Shown here: positions 7,218 through 15,864 of the stretch, one piece after another
Layout of the letters: each line of letters begins with the position of its first letter
How positions within the stretch are numbered: position 1 is the stretch's first letter
Assembly: GCF_023544465.1 (NCBI RefSeq)
Contig: NZ_JALPVL010000006.1
Coordinates: 186,001 to 250,000 of the forward strand
DNA: 64,000 nucleotides
Source: Paractinoplanes maris
Lineage (GTDB): Bacteria > Actinomycetota > Actinomycetes > Mycobacteriales > Micromonosporaceae
Direction of reading: 5' to 3'
The notes under the pieces: model-generated
The model's database searches: none
Seen by the model: only the letters and a program-made list of their open reading frames with translations
What the model was told of the DNA's origin: nothing
Translations under genes and position numbers: made by a program

Positions 7218-9110
7218 CTACGGCTGCTGCTGCCGGCGGGGTGGATCGGTGATCAAGCCCCAGGCCGGTGCGGCCGGCTCCGGAGCGGCCAGCGGACGTG
7301 GCTGAGGGACGACCGCCTCGGCCGGGTCGGGCAGTGACTGCTGAGCGATGGGCAGCATCGAGACCCGGGGCAGCGTCACGATCGCCGGGTCGACCTCGAC
7401 GGCCTGCACCACCGAGCCCCGGCCCTCGTGCTTGACCAGGATCATCGCGTACTCGGGAAGGTCTTGAAGGACCCGCGGCTCGAGCACGTATTCGTAGACG
7501 CGCTGGGCGGACTCCGCATCGCTCCAGTTCGTGCCGTTGGCGGTCGACTCGGTCTGGCTCCAGTTCCGGGTCTTGCTCCAGGTCGAGGTCGTGTAGCGGC
7601 GCAGACCGTGCCGGGACGAGCGCTCACCTTTCGATCCGCCCTTGGTCTCGGACTCGCCGGTCGTGTCGGCCAGCGTGTGGGTTTCCTCGCCGCCCAGCGT
7701 GCGGGTCAGCTGGCTGAGCACGAACTTGTGCCCGCGCCCCACGAACTCGGCCGCCTGCGCCGCCTCCTGATGGTTGCCGAGACGCATCAGCGCCACCTCG
7801 CCACCGCCGATCGTCTGCAACGACTCCGCGCGCAGATGCGAGAAGAACAGCACCAGCCGGATGCCGCGCCGCTCACAGAGGGTGCTGAGCCGTTCGATCG
7901 CCCGATGGTCGATCTCGTCGGCGCCCAGCAGCACCAGCGAGCCGATCGGCGTGCTCTCCCGGCGCACCTGATGACCCAGCCACTGCACCAGCAGATCCTT
8001 GAGCAGCTCGTGCTGGGCGCGGCCGCCGCCACCCTCGGCGACCAGGCAGGTGAGGTCGGCCGGTGGGGTTGTCGCCGGGTCGCTGCCCATGGCCTCCAGC
8101 GGGTGCAGGAAAGCCTCGATGCGACGCGCCCGCGACTCCTCCGGCCGCAGCAGCAGCAACTGCTCCTCCTCGGACGGCGACAGCTGGCCGGTCTGTCCCA
8201 GCCAGACGCGCAGGGCGGCCAGGAGCCGGGCCATGGTCAGGTCGGGCGCCAGCACGGTGGCGATCCGGTTGAGCAACGACGCGTCCTGCGACCGCTCGGC
8301 CCGGTTCCCGCCACCCGGCGCGTCGCCGTACATCGCCTCGACCAGCCCGTCCACCAGCTCCGCGGGCTCCAGCCCGGCGACCAGGTCGAACGACGCGAGC
8401 TCAGCCGGCAGCACCACCTCGCGGACGGTTCGCCCGGTGCCGAGCGCGAGCTGCATCAGTTCCCCCGGCAGCGCCTCGCCGGTGAAATCGGCCAGCACCA
8501 TCCGGCCCCGGGTGGCCAGCAGCGAGCCGCCGAAGACGGTCAGCACCGCTTCCCACCCGTACGACGTACCCCCCACGATGTCGACCCGGCGGGTGCCCGG
8601 CGACGGGCTGGCCGCCGACCACTCCGGCAGGGCGTCGACCGCCCGTTGTTGCTGCTGGTCGTGCCAGTCACGGCGGCTGTCCCAGGACGCATACGCCGTC
8701 GCGTGCTCAGCCTCGGCCTTGCGCTGCGCCTCGTCGACCGACTTGCGGGCGAGCGACGGCTGAAGACCGGCCACGATCGCCCCGGCGACACCACCGAGCG
8801 CGAACAGCCCGGCCAGGAAGAGCACCAGCGTCCGCCCGCCGTCGGAGTCCCGGGTGAGCACCCCGCCGCAGCAGCCGATCAGCACGGCCAGCCCGAGCCC
8901 GGCCCCGAGCGAGATCAGGACGCGCTTGACCACGCCGCGCTGGGCCCGGGTGAGCCGTTCCCGCAGCTCGGGCGGCACGGGCGCGGGCTCCGGCGGCGGC
9001 TCCATGAACTTCCGGCGGTACAGGTTCCGGTCGTTGAAGATCCAGCCCAGACGCTCGCCCTCGGTGGCGAGCTGCTCGAACGGCTTCGGGGCGGGAACGG
9101 GGCTCGTCAT
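7218..9110 (-). CDS. Large two-TM membrane protein of unknown function
   Basis: The product has 630 residues. A soluble N-terminus of about 65 residues, with a proline-rich stretch, precedes two hydrophobic segments (about residues 65-90 and 97-122). A cytoplasmic domain of about 500 residues follows. It contains GGTSYGWEA (around residue 180), which looks like a worn nucleotide-binding loop, and later a Ser/Thr/Lys-rich stretch followed by EPRVLQDLPEYAMILVK. That last segment resembles the end of conjugative coupling-protein (TraD/TraG-like) ATPases. I do not assign a function. ATG 9110 is preferred over the longer frame because family-like sequence begins there. The gene ends 7 bases from the convergent LacI gene and stands alone. 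Confidence 0.6.
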   Translation of the reverse strand: MTSPVPAPKPFEQLATEGERLGWIFNDRNLYRRKFMEPPPEPAPVPPELRERLTRAQRGVVKRVLISLGAGLGLAVLIGCCGGVLTRDSDGGRTLVLFLAGLFALGGVAGAIVAGLQPSLARKSVDEAQRKAEAEHATAYASWDSRRDWHDQQQQRAVDALPEWSAASPSPGTRRVDIVGGTSYGWEAVLTVFGGSLLATRGRMVLADFTGEALPGELMQLALGTGRTVREVVLPAELASFDLVAGLEPAELVDGLVEAMYGDAPGGGNRAERSQDASLLNRIATVLAPDLTMARLLAALRVWLGQTGQLSPSEEEQLLLLRPEESRARRIEAFLHPLEAMGSDPATTPPADLTCLVAEGGGGRAQHELLKDLLVQWLGHQVRRESTPIGSLVLLGADEIDHRAIERLSTLCERRGIRLVLFFSHLRAESLQTIGGGEVALMRLGNHQEAAQAAEFVGRGHKFVLSQLTRTLGGEETHTLADTTGESETKGGSKGERSSRHGLRRYTTSTWSKTRNWSQTESTANGTNWSDAESAQRVYEYVLEPRVLQDLPEYAMILVKHEGRGSVVQAVEVDPAIVTLPRVSMLPIAQQSLPDPAEAVVPQPRPLAAPEPAAPAWGLITDPPRRQQQP

Positions 9111-9208
9111 CGCGGGGGACTCCGGGGGCCGTGGCCGATGTTCCCCTGACCGTACCCGCCGCACCCCCGGCGAAGCGGCAGCGCGGCGGCGGCCCGGTCA
9201 ACCGGTGC

Positions 9209-9565
9209 TCAGGCCACGCTGTCCGACAACCACACCGGGGCGTAGAGAGTGTCGTCCTCGCGGCGCGGGCAGAGCCTCGTCGCCTCCAGCAGCAGCCGCA
9301 CCGGCCCGCGGGCGTTGGTCACCTCGAAGCCGTATCCACCCCGCAGAGCGTTGGTGTAACCGGTCAGCAACACCTCGACGCACTCGCTGCTGAGGTCCTC
9401 GACCCCGGCGACGTCGAGGACGACCCGGCCCCGGCGGCCGCGGGCGAACGCGTTCCGCAGGGCTCGCCGCAGGTCGCGGTGCGCGGCGCGGTCGAACACC
9501 CCACCCAGCAGGAGATAGGTCGTCTGGCCGGTGCGGTCGGTGTCCCTCTCGATGGAGAAGCTCAT
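9209..9565 (-). CDS. STAS-domain protein (anti-sigma-factor antagonist-like)
   Basis: The single domain of 118 residues follows the STAS pattern. It has a G-VFDRA strand-turn, a helix rich in Arg, the central strand RVVLDVAGVEDLSSECVEVLL where SpoIIAA-type proteins carry the phosphorylated Ser (here Ser-Ser), and a last strand/helix with VRLLLEATRL. Such proteins release sigma factors by binding anti-sigma kinases. No kinase or phosphatase gene is adjacent, so the partner must be elsewhere. The match is clear in layout but divergent in sequence, and a loss of phosphoregulation cannot be excluded. Confidence 0.7.
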   Translation of the reverse strand: MSFSIERDTDRTGQTTYLLLGGVFDRAAHRDLRRALRNAFARGRRGRVVLDVAGVEDLSSECVEVLLTGYTNALRGGYGFEVTNARGPVRLLLEATRLCPRREDDTLYAPVWLSDSVA

Positions 9566-9737
9566 GAGCCCGGTCTATCCGGGGCAGGTGGACGGCAGCC
9601 GAACACGTCACGTTCCGTCGCTGAACCATCAGCGTGACCGCGCGGCCGGCTGGACCGAGGTCCTCGAGCGCCTGGGGGACGACGCTTTTGACGCCGCGCC
9701 CGGGATCCGGAACCGGGCCCGTTGATCTCCGATCCGT

Positions 9738-9759
9738 GTTTACCTGTTGTTCACCAACG
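9738..9759 (+). promoter_or_regulatory. PHO box (PhoP direct-repeat site) of phoX copy 1
   Basis: Two adjacent 11-base units, GTTTACCTGTT and GTTCACCAACG, match the actinomycete PhoP direct-repeat pattern (G-TTCACC followed by four variable bases). The pair ends 16 bases before the phoX start codon and in front of its GGAGG ribosome site. This fits induction under phosphate starvation. Confidence 0.7.
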
Positions 9760-9775
9760 TCGATGGAGGCCAACG

Positions 9776-11842
9776 ATGCCCGATCCGCGCCGTTTGCTAC
9801 CCCTGCTCGGCCGTCACGGCGGGGGCCGTGACGCGATGACCTGCCAGTACCGCTGCGGGAACGCCTGTGATCACCCCGCGCCCAACGAGACGGACAACCC
9901 CTATCTGGGCGACATCGTCAACGCGGCCCTGAGCCGCCGGGGCCTGCTGCTCGCCGGTGGAGCAGGCGCCCTCGTGCTGGGCACCGGTGGCTCCTCGGTG
10001 GCCGCGGCGGCCCCGGCCACGACCGCCGTCGCTGCCGCACCCGGCCCCGGGGGCGCGCTCACCTTCAAGCCCATCCCGCCGAACGAGATCGACTCGGTGC
10101 TCGTCCCCAACGGCTACGACCACGCGGTGGTCATCCGCTGGGGCGAGCCGATGATGCCGGGCGCCCCCGCCTTCGACCTCGGGCACCAGACCGGCGAGAC
10201 CCAGTCGAAGCAGTTCGGCTACAACAACGACTTCCTCTGCGTGGTGCCCTTCCCCGGCAGCGACCGGCGGGCCCTGCTCGTGTCGAACCACGAGTACACG
10301 AACGAGGAGCTGATGTTCCCGGGCTTCACCACCCAGGAGGCCCTGACCGTCGATCAGGTGCGAGCGGCGATGGCCGCCCACGGCATGTCGGTCGTCGAGA
10401 TCGAGCGGGTCGGCCGCACCGGTCAGTGGCAGCCGGTCCGGTCCGGCCGCCGGCCCTACAACAAGCGGCTCACCATGCTGGCGACGCCGTTCCGGGCGGA
10501 CGGTCCGGCGGCCGGCTCACCACCGTTGCGGACGGCCGCCGACCCCCGGGGCACCACGATCATCGGCACGCTCAACAACTGCGCGGGCGGGCTGACGCCC
10601 TGGGGCACGGCCCTGTCCGGTGAGGAGAACTTCAACCAGTACTTCGTCGGGGGCGACGCCGTACCCGAGGCGGCCAAGGCCCGGCTCAACCGCTACGGCA
10701 TCACGACCACCGCGCGCTACCCGAGCGGGTCCCGGCGCTGGGAGCGGGCGCAGGAGCGGTTCGACCTGTCCAAGCACCCGAACGAGGCCAACCGCTTCGG
10801 CTGGATCGTCGAGGTCGACCCGCTGGAGCCGGGCGCGTTGCCCCGCAAGCACACCGCGATGGGCCGCTTCAAGCACGAGGGCGCCAACGTCATCGTCGCG
10901 AAGAACGGGCAGGTCGCGGCGTACATGGGTGACGACGAGCGGTTCGAGTATCTGTACAAGTTCGTCTCGCACAAGCGCTACCGGCCCGGCGATCGGCGGC
11001 ACAACCTGACCCTGCTCGAGTCGGGCACGCTCTACGTCGCCAAGCTCACCGGGGACAGCCCGGCCACCGAGATCGACGGCACGGGCAAGCTCCCGGCCGA
11101 CGGGGCCTTCGACGGTACGGGTAAATGGATCAAGCTGGTCTCGGGCAGCACGTCGTTCGTACCCGGGATGACCGCGACCGAGGTGCTGACCTTCACCCGC
11201 GAAGCCGGCGACAAGGTCGGCGCGACCAAGATGGACCGCCCCGAGGACGTCCAGCCGAGCCTGCGGAGCGGCAAGATCTACGCGGCGCTGACCAACAACA
11301 CCAACCGCGGGCTCCCGTCGTATCCCGGTGTCGACGAGGCCAACCCGCGGGTGGGCAACAAACACGGCCAGATCTTCGAGGTCGTCGAGGACCGGGGCGA
11401 CCACACCGGCGAGACCTTCACCTGGTCGCTGCCGATCGTCTGCGGCGACCCCAACGACCCGGCCACCTACTTCGCGGGCTACGACAAGACCAAGGTGTCG
11501 CCGATCTCCTGCCCCGACAACGTCGCCTTCGACAGCACCGGCAACCTCTGGATCTCGACCGACGGCAACCAGCTGGGCAGCAACGACGGGCTGTTCGCGA
11601 CCGCGATCGAGGGCCCGGAGCGCGGTCACCTCAAGCAGTTCCTGACGGTCCCGCCCGGCGCCGAGACGTGCGGACCGTTCATCACCGGTGACGACCGGTC
11701 GGTCTTCGTCGCGGTGCAGCACCCCGGCGAGGTCACCGGGGCCACCGTCGACAATCCGGCGTCGACCTGGCCGGACGGCGACTATGCCCGGCCGGCGGTC
11801 GTGGTCACCTGGCGCCTCGACGGTGGCCGCATCGGCAGTTGA
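9776..11842 (+). CDS. phoX: PhoX-family alkaline phosphatase (DUF839), Tat-exported, copy 1
   Basis: The 688-residue protein belongs to the PhoX family of calcium/iron-dependent phosphatases that release phosphate from organic esters outside the cytoplasm. Family sequence is recognisable throughout, for example FGYNNDF, NHEYTNEELMFPGF, NNCAGG-TPWGT-LSGEENFNQYF and MGDDERFEYLYKFV. A twin-arginine signal (SRRGLLLAGGAGALVLG) starts about 50 residues in. It is preceded by a cysteine cluster C-x3-C-x3-C and a YLGDIV segment, which makes the n-region unusually long. ATG 9776 has GGAGG 6 bases upstream. A PHO box lies immediately in front. The next gene is a close paralogue in the same direction, 107 bases on. 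Confidence 0.92.
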   Translation: MPDPRRLLPLLGRHGGGRDAMTCQYRCGNACDHPAPNETDNPYLGDIVNAALSRRGLLLAGGAGALVLGTGGSSVAAAAPATTAVAAAPGPGGALTFKPIPPNEIDSVLVPNGYDHAVVIRWGEPMMPGAPAFDLGHQTGETQSKQFGYNNDFLCVVPFPGSDRRALLVSNHEYTNEELMFPGFTTQEALTVDQVRAAMAAHGMSVVEIERVGRTGQWQPVRSGRRPYNKRLTMLATPFRADGPAAGSPPLRTAADPRGTTIIGTLNNCAGGLTPWGTALSGEENFNQYFVGGDAVPEAAKARLNRYGITTTARYPSGSRRWERAQERFDLSKHPNEANRFGWIVEVDPLEPGALPRKHTAMGRFKHEGANVIVAKNGQVAAYMGDDERFEYLYKFVSHKRYRPGDRRHNLTLLESGTLYVAKLTGDSPATEIDGTGKLPADGAFDGTGKWIKLVSGSTSFVPGMTATEVLTFTREAGDKVGATKMDRPEDVQPSLRSGKIYAALTNNTNRGLPSYPGVDEANPRVGNKHGQIFEVVEDRGDHTGETFTWSLPIVCGDPNDPATYFAGYDKTKVSPISCPDNVAFDSTGNLWISTDGNQLGSNDGLFATAIEGPERGHLKQFLTVPPGAETCGPFITGDDRSVFVAVQHPGEVTGATVDNPASTWPDGDYARPAVVVTWRLDGGRIGS

Positions 11843-11845
11843 AGC

Positions 11846-11867
11846 GTTTACCCCCCGTTCATGGCCA
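11846..11867 (+). promoter_or_regulatory. PHO box (PhoP direct-repeat site) of phoX copy 2
   Basis: Two adjacent 11-base units, GTTTACCCCCC and GTTCATGGCCA, begin 3 bases after the stop codon of the first phoX gene. They match the PhoP direct-repeat pattern, more weakly in the second unit, and lie 82 bases before the second phoX start. The second copy therefore probably has its own phosphate-controlled promoter. Confidence 0.6.
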
Positions 11868-11949
11868 GTCGGTAGCTCGCCGGCATCGGCTCTCCTAGCG
11901 TTCGGGCAGCCCACCATGGGTGTGCGGCCAGGACGATCAAGGAGAGCCG

Positions 11950-14031
11950 ATGCGTCGACTTCTACCCCTTCTGGGCCACAGTGGTGGCTCGCGGGACGCC
12001 ATGACCTGTCTCTACCGCTGCGGCAACGCGTGCGACCACCCGGCGCCCAACACCTCGGACAACCCGTACCTGGGCGATGTCGTCAACGCGTCGATGAGCC
12101 GGCGCGGTGTCATGCGAGCCGGTGCGGCCGGCGCGCTGGTCCTCGGGGTGAGCGGCGTCGCGGCAGTCCCGGCAGCCGCCGCGCCGGCCCCGGCCGCCGC
12201 TGCTCCCGTGGCCGGGGCCGGCCCCAAACCGGGCAAAGCAGGCAAAATCAGCTTCAAGGCCATCCCGCCCAACACGCTCGACAATCTGGTCGTGCCCAAC
12301 GGCTACGACTCGGCCGTCGTGATCCGCTGGGGCGACCCCGTGGTGGCCGGTGCTCCCTCGTTCGACCTGGACCGGCAGACCGCCCAGCGCCAGTCGCAGC
12401 AGTTCGGCTACAACAACGACTTCGTCGGCGTGCTGCCGTTCGGCAACGCGGGCGACCGCGCGCTGCTCGTGGTCAACCACGAGTACACCAACGAGGAGCT
12501 GATGTTCCCGGGCTTCACCAGCCTGGACGCGCTCACCGTCGAGCAGGTCAAGGTCGCGATCGCCGCCCACGGCCTCTCCGTGGTGGAGATCGAGCGGGTC
12601 GGCCGCACCGGGCAGTGGAAGCCCGTCTCGTCGCGCCGCCTGCCCTACAACAAGCGCATCACGGCGCTCGAGACCGTCTTCAAGCTGACCGGCCCGGTGG
12701 CCGGCACGCCGGCGGTGAAGACCGCGGCCGACCCCAAGGGTCAATGGGTCATCGGCACGCTCAACAACTGCGCCGGCGGTGTCACGCCGTGGGGCACCGT
12801 TCTCTCCGGCGAGGAGAACTTCAACCAGTACTTCGTCGGTGGCGACGCCGTGGCCGAGGCCGACAAGCCGAAGCTCAACCGCTACGGCATCACGACCACC
12901 GCGCGCTACCCCAGCGGCTCGCGCAAGTGGGACCGGGCGCAGGAGCGCTTCGACCTGGCCAAACACCCGAACGAGGCCAACCGCTTCGGCTGGATCGTCG
13001 AGGTCGACCCGTTCGACCCGGACGCCCCGCCGCGCAAGCACACCGCGATGGGCCGCTTCAAGCACGAGGGCGCCAACGTCATCGTGGCCAAGAGCGGGCA
13101 CGTCGTGGCCTACATGGGTGACGACGAGCGGTTCGACTACCTCTACAAGTTCGTCTCGGAGAAGAAGTACCGCCCCGGCGACCGCAAGCACAACCTGACC
13201 CTGCTCGAGTCGGGCACGCTCTACGTCGCCCAGGTGACCGGGGACAGCCCGGCGGCCGAGATCGACGGCACGGGCAAGCTCCCGGCCGACGGCGCCTTCG
13301 ACGGTACGGGCAAGTGGATCAAGCTGGTCTCGGGCACCAAGTCGTTCGTCCCGGGCATGACGGTCGCCGACATCCTGACCTTCACCCGGCTGGCCGGCGA
13401 CGCGGTCAAGGCGACCAAGATGGACCGTCCCGAGGACGTCCAGCCCAGCCTGCGTACCGGCAAGATCTACGCGGCGATGACCAACAACACCAACCGGGCC
13501 GTCGGCACCAACCCGGGCGTGGACGAGGCCAACCCGCGCGTCGCCAACAAGCACGGCCACATCTTCGAGATCACCGAGGACAAGGGCGACCACACCGGCG
13601 AGTCCTTCACCTGGACGCTGCCGATCGTGTGCGGCGACCCGGCCGCCGCCGACACCTACTTCGGCGGATACGACAAGACGGCCGTCTCACCGATCTCCTG
13701 CCCCGACAACGTCGCCTTCGACAGTGCCGGGAACCTGTGGATCTCGACCGACGGCAACGCTCTGGGCACCAACGACGGCCTGTTCGCGACGCCGATCGAG
13801 GGCTCCGAGCGCGGCCACCTGCGGCAGTTCCTCACGGTGCCGCGGGGCGCCGAGACCTGCGGCCCGTTCATCACCGGGGACGACCGCTCGGTCTTCGTCG
13901 CGGTGCAGCACCCCGGCGAGATCACCGGCGCCACCGTCGACAAGCCCGTCTCCACCTGGCCCGACGGCGACTACGCCAAGCCGTCCGTGGTGGTCTCGTG
14001 GCGCCTCGACGGCGGCCCGATCGGCAGCTGA
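11950..14031 (+). CDS. phoX: PhoX-family alkaline phosphatase (DUF839), Tat-exported, copy 2
   Basis: This 693-residue paralogue of the upstream gene agrees along its whole length, with long identical blocks such as GSGTLYVA-, FNQYFVGGDAV and SCPDNVAFDS. It keeps the same Cys-x3-Cys-x3-Cys segment and a Tat motif (SRRGVMRAGAAGALVLG). After the signal it has an Ala/Pro-rich stretch slightly longer than in copy 1. ATG 11950 follows AAGGAGAG by 4 bases. Most differences are conservative, consistent with an old tandem duplication in which both copies stay under selection. A perfect hairpin follows the stop codon, and a PHO-box-like repeat precedes the gene. Confidence 0.92.
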   Translation: MRRLLPLLGHSGGSRDAMTCLYRCGNACDHPAPNTSDNPYLGDVVNASMSRRGVMRAGAAGALVLGVSGVAAVPAAAAPAPAAAAPVAGAGPKPGKAGKISFKAIPPNTLDNLVVPNGYDSAVVIRWGDPVVAGAPSFDLDRQTAQRQSQQFGYNNDFVGVLPFGNAGDRALLVVNHEYTNEELMFPGFTSLDALTVEQVKVAIAAHGLSVVEIERVGRTGQWKPVSSRRLPYNKRITALETVFKLTGPVAGTPAVKTAADPKGQWVIGTLNNCAGGVTPWGTVLSGEENFNQYFVGGDAVAEADKPKLNRYGITTTARYPSGSRKWDRAQERFDLAKHPNEANRFGWIVEVDPFDPDAPPRKHTAMGRFKHEGANVIVAKSGHVVAYMGDDERFDYLYKFVSEKKYRPGDRKHNLTLLESGTLYVAQVTGDSPAAEIDGTGKLPADGAFDGTGKWIKLVSGTKSFVPGMTVADILTFTRLAGDAVKATKMDRPEDVQPSLRTGKIYAAMTNNTNRAVGTNPGVDEANPRVANKHGHIFEITEDKGDHTGESFTWTLPIVCGDPAAADTYFGGYDKTAVSPISCPDNVAFDSAGNLWISTDGNALGTNDGLFATPIEGSERGHLRQFLTVPRGAETCGPFITGDDRSVFVAVQHPGEITGATVDKPVSTWPDGDYAKPSVVVSWRLDGGPIGS

Positions 14032-14037
14032 TTCCTC

Positions 14038-14068
14038 GGTGGCCGCGACGCTCGGCGTCGCGGCCACC
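14038..14068. terminator. Hairpin between convergent phoX copy 2 and the propeller gene
   Basis: A perfect 14-base stem (GGTGGCCGCGACGC and its complement) with a TCG loop fills the gap between the two convergent stop codons at 14031 and 14072. There is no U-tract, so it is a GC-rich, probably bidirectional terminator. Confidence 0.75.
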
Positions 14069-14071
14069 GGG

Positions 14072-15841
14072 TCAGCTGGTGAAGGTGAAGTACTGGTAGG
14101 CGCTGTACGTCGGGTAGTTCACACTGTCGTTCGGGGCGCCGGTCAGATAGGCGGTCCGCACCCTGAACTCCCGGCCGGTCATGGGCGGGTGATTCCAGGC
14201 GAAGTAGGACTTGCCGTCCTTGTTGAGTTTGAGCACGGCGGACCTGAACGTCCGCCACTTGCCGCCGCCGGCGGACATCTCGATCGTCAGCTCCTGGACG
14301 CGGCCCGGATAGGGCGTCATCGTCACCGTGAAATACGGGCTGACCTTGTCACGGAAGAACGTGAAGGGCACCGCACCGATCTTCCCGGTCTTGTACTGCC
14401 GGGACATGACGAACGAGGTCGCGACCCGGGTGTGCAGTGTGGACTTCACCTCCTTGGGCGCATAGGTCGTGTCACCGACGAACTTGGCGAAGACGCTGGT
14501 CGTCCGGGTGAGCTTGATCGACGCGGTCAGGACGCCCTGAGCGTTGGCCGGCATCCGCCGCAGCAGTCGGCGTCCCTGATCACCGCCGTACGGGTCGGCC
14601 CAGATCTCGATGGTGCGGTGGGGCGCGCCCAGTTTCGCGGTGACGGTCACCGTCGAGCCGTACGCGTTGACGGTTCCGTTGCCGGTCAGCGTGAGCGACG
14701 GCGTGGTGCGCGCCGGAGGAGTCGTCGACGGGCGGGGCGCCGGCGAGGACGTCGTGGGTGACGGGGTGACCGGGTCGGGTCCGTTGATCACCCAGATCCG
14801 GAAGTGGTTGGCCGGGTTGTGGCTGATCGCGAACAGCCGCGGGCCGTCGGGTTGCCAGGCCAGCCGGTCGGCCACGTCGGGTGTCTTGCTCACGTGGGTC
14901 GACGGCAGGGTGAAGGTCTCGTCCGCCGCCTCGGAGCCGCCCGGATAGATGGCGACGTCGGTGCCCGTGTCGAAGTTGTTGTAGCCGATCGCCGTCCGCC
15001 CGTCCGGATGCACGGTCACGTCGTTCGGGTGGCAGAGGCCCTCGTACGCCGCGGAGTGCAGATACGGCGTCGACGCGGCCGCCTTCCAGGGCGCGCAGGC
15101 CGTGCCCCAGCCGATCAGCCCCGCGCCGTCGGCGGTGAGCGTGGCACCCCGCAGGAACGAGTCCGAGAACTTGGCGCTGGTCTGATATTGCTCGGCACCG
15201 TCGGCACCGAGCGCGTACGTGTAGGTCCGACCGCTCGTGGCCGGGTCGTTCGAGGTGTCGGCCACGATCAGCCGGCGGGCCGAGGCCAGCAGCTCCGGGG
15301 AATCGTGGAACGTGCTGCGGTCGGCCGTGTTGTCGTGCACGCGCAGCACCCGGGTGGCCGGCTCGAGCACGCCGAAGTTGCCCGCGAAGTCGCCCGCGGC
15401 CCCGGCGTCGTAACCGAACCAGACCTGCCCGCCGACGGTGGCCACGGTCTTCGGGAACATCGTCGCGTCGACCGAATAGTGCGTCTGCTCGGTGACCGTG
15501 GCCGCGTCGAAGGCGACGATCGCGTGCGCGCCGGCGACCGCGGCATAAAGCGTCCTCGAGTCGGGCGAGAGCGCGAGCCCCTGGATCCCGGGCAGGCCGG
15601 AGCGCACGCTGACCAGCTCACCGTGGTAGTCGGTGACGACCAGCTGACCGGTCTGGTCGTCGCTGATCAGCACGTGCTTGTTGACCGGGTCGACGAGCAG
15701 GTCGCTCGGGTACGAGATCGGCAGGAACTTGCCGTCGGCCAGCACCTCGGCCGCCGAGGCGGATCCGGTGCCGATGGCCACCACGACGGCGGCCGACCCG
15801 GCCACGGCGGTGGCGACCAGGGCAGCACGAAGCTTGCGCAC
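14072..15841 (-). CDS. Exported beta-propeller protein with Ig-like and shared C-terminal domain
   Basis: The 589-residue product has a signal peptide ending near residue 34 (GSASAAE). A YncE-like beta-propeller follows (about 35-340) with repeats of the type LLVDPVNKHVLISDD and LALSPDSRTLYAA. A Pro/Thr/Ser linker of about 35 residues leads to an Ig-like domain with the motif IWADPYGGDQ---LLR. The last 115 residues contain PYFTVTMTPYPG and end in QYFTFTS. These last two domains are shared with the neighbour at 15865-16917 and with the protein at 38829-40781. GTG 15841 follows GGAGTT by 7 bases. The gene lies 23 bases after the related upstream gene, so the two probably form an operon. Function is unknown; an extracellular adhesive or binding role is inferred. 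Confidence 0.75.
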   Translation of the reverse strand: MRKLRAALVATAVAGSAAVVVAIGTGSASAAEVLADGKFLPISYPSDLLVDPVNKHVLISDDQTGQLVVTDYHGELVSVRSGLPGIQGLALSPDSRTLYAAVAGAHAIVAFDAATVTEQTHYSVDATMFPKTVATVGGQVWFGYDAGAAGDFAGNFGVLEPATRVLRVHDNTADRSTFHDSPELLASARRLIVADTSNDPATSGRTYTYALGADGAEQYQTSAKFSDSFLRGATLTADGAGLIGWGTACAPWKAAASTPYLHSAAYEGLCHPNDVTVHPDGRTAIGYNNFDTGTDVAIYPGGSEAADETFTLPSTHVSKTPDVADRLAWQPDGPRLFAISHNPANHFRIWVINGPDPVTPSPTTSSPAPRPSTTPPARTTPSLTLTGNGTVNAYGSTVTVTAKLGAPHRTIEIWADPYGGDQGRRLLRRMPANAQGVLTASIKLTRTTSVFAKFVGDTTYAPKEVKSTLHTRVATSFVMSRQYKTGKIGAVPFTFFRDKVSPYFTVTMTPYPGRVQELTIEMSAGGGKWRTFRSAVLKLNKDGKSYFAWNHPPMTGREFRVRTAYLTGAPNDSVNYPTYSAYQYFTFTS

Positions 15842-15864
15842 GTAGGGAACTCCTGTCCGAGCCG

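Noticed and set aside
7218..9110. The coupling-protein-like membrane protein as evidence of an integrative conjugative element.
   Set aside because: There is no relaxase, replication gene, integrase or attachment site, and neighbours are ordinary chromosomal genes.
9776..14031. The two phoX copies as an assembly duplication.
   Set aside because: Base sequences differ at many sites and the flanks, leader regions and PHO boxes are different, so the duplication is real.
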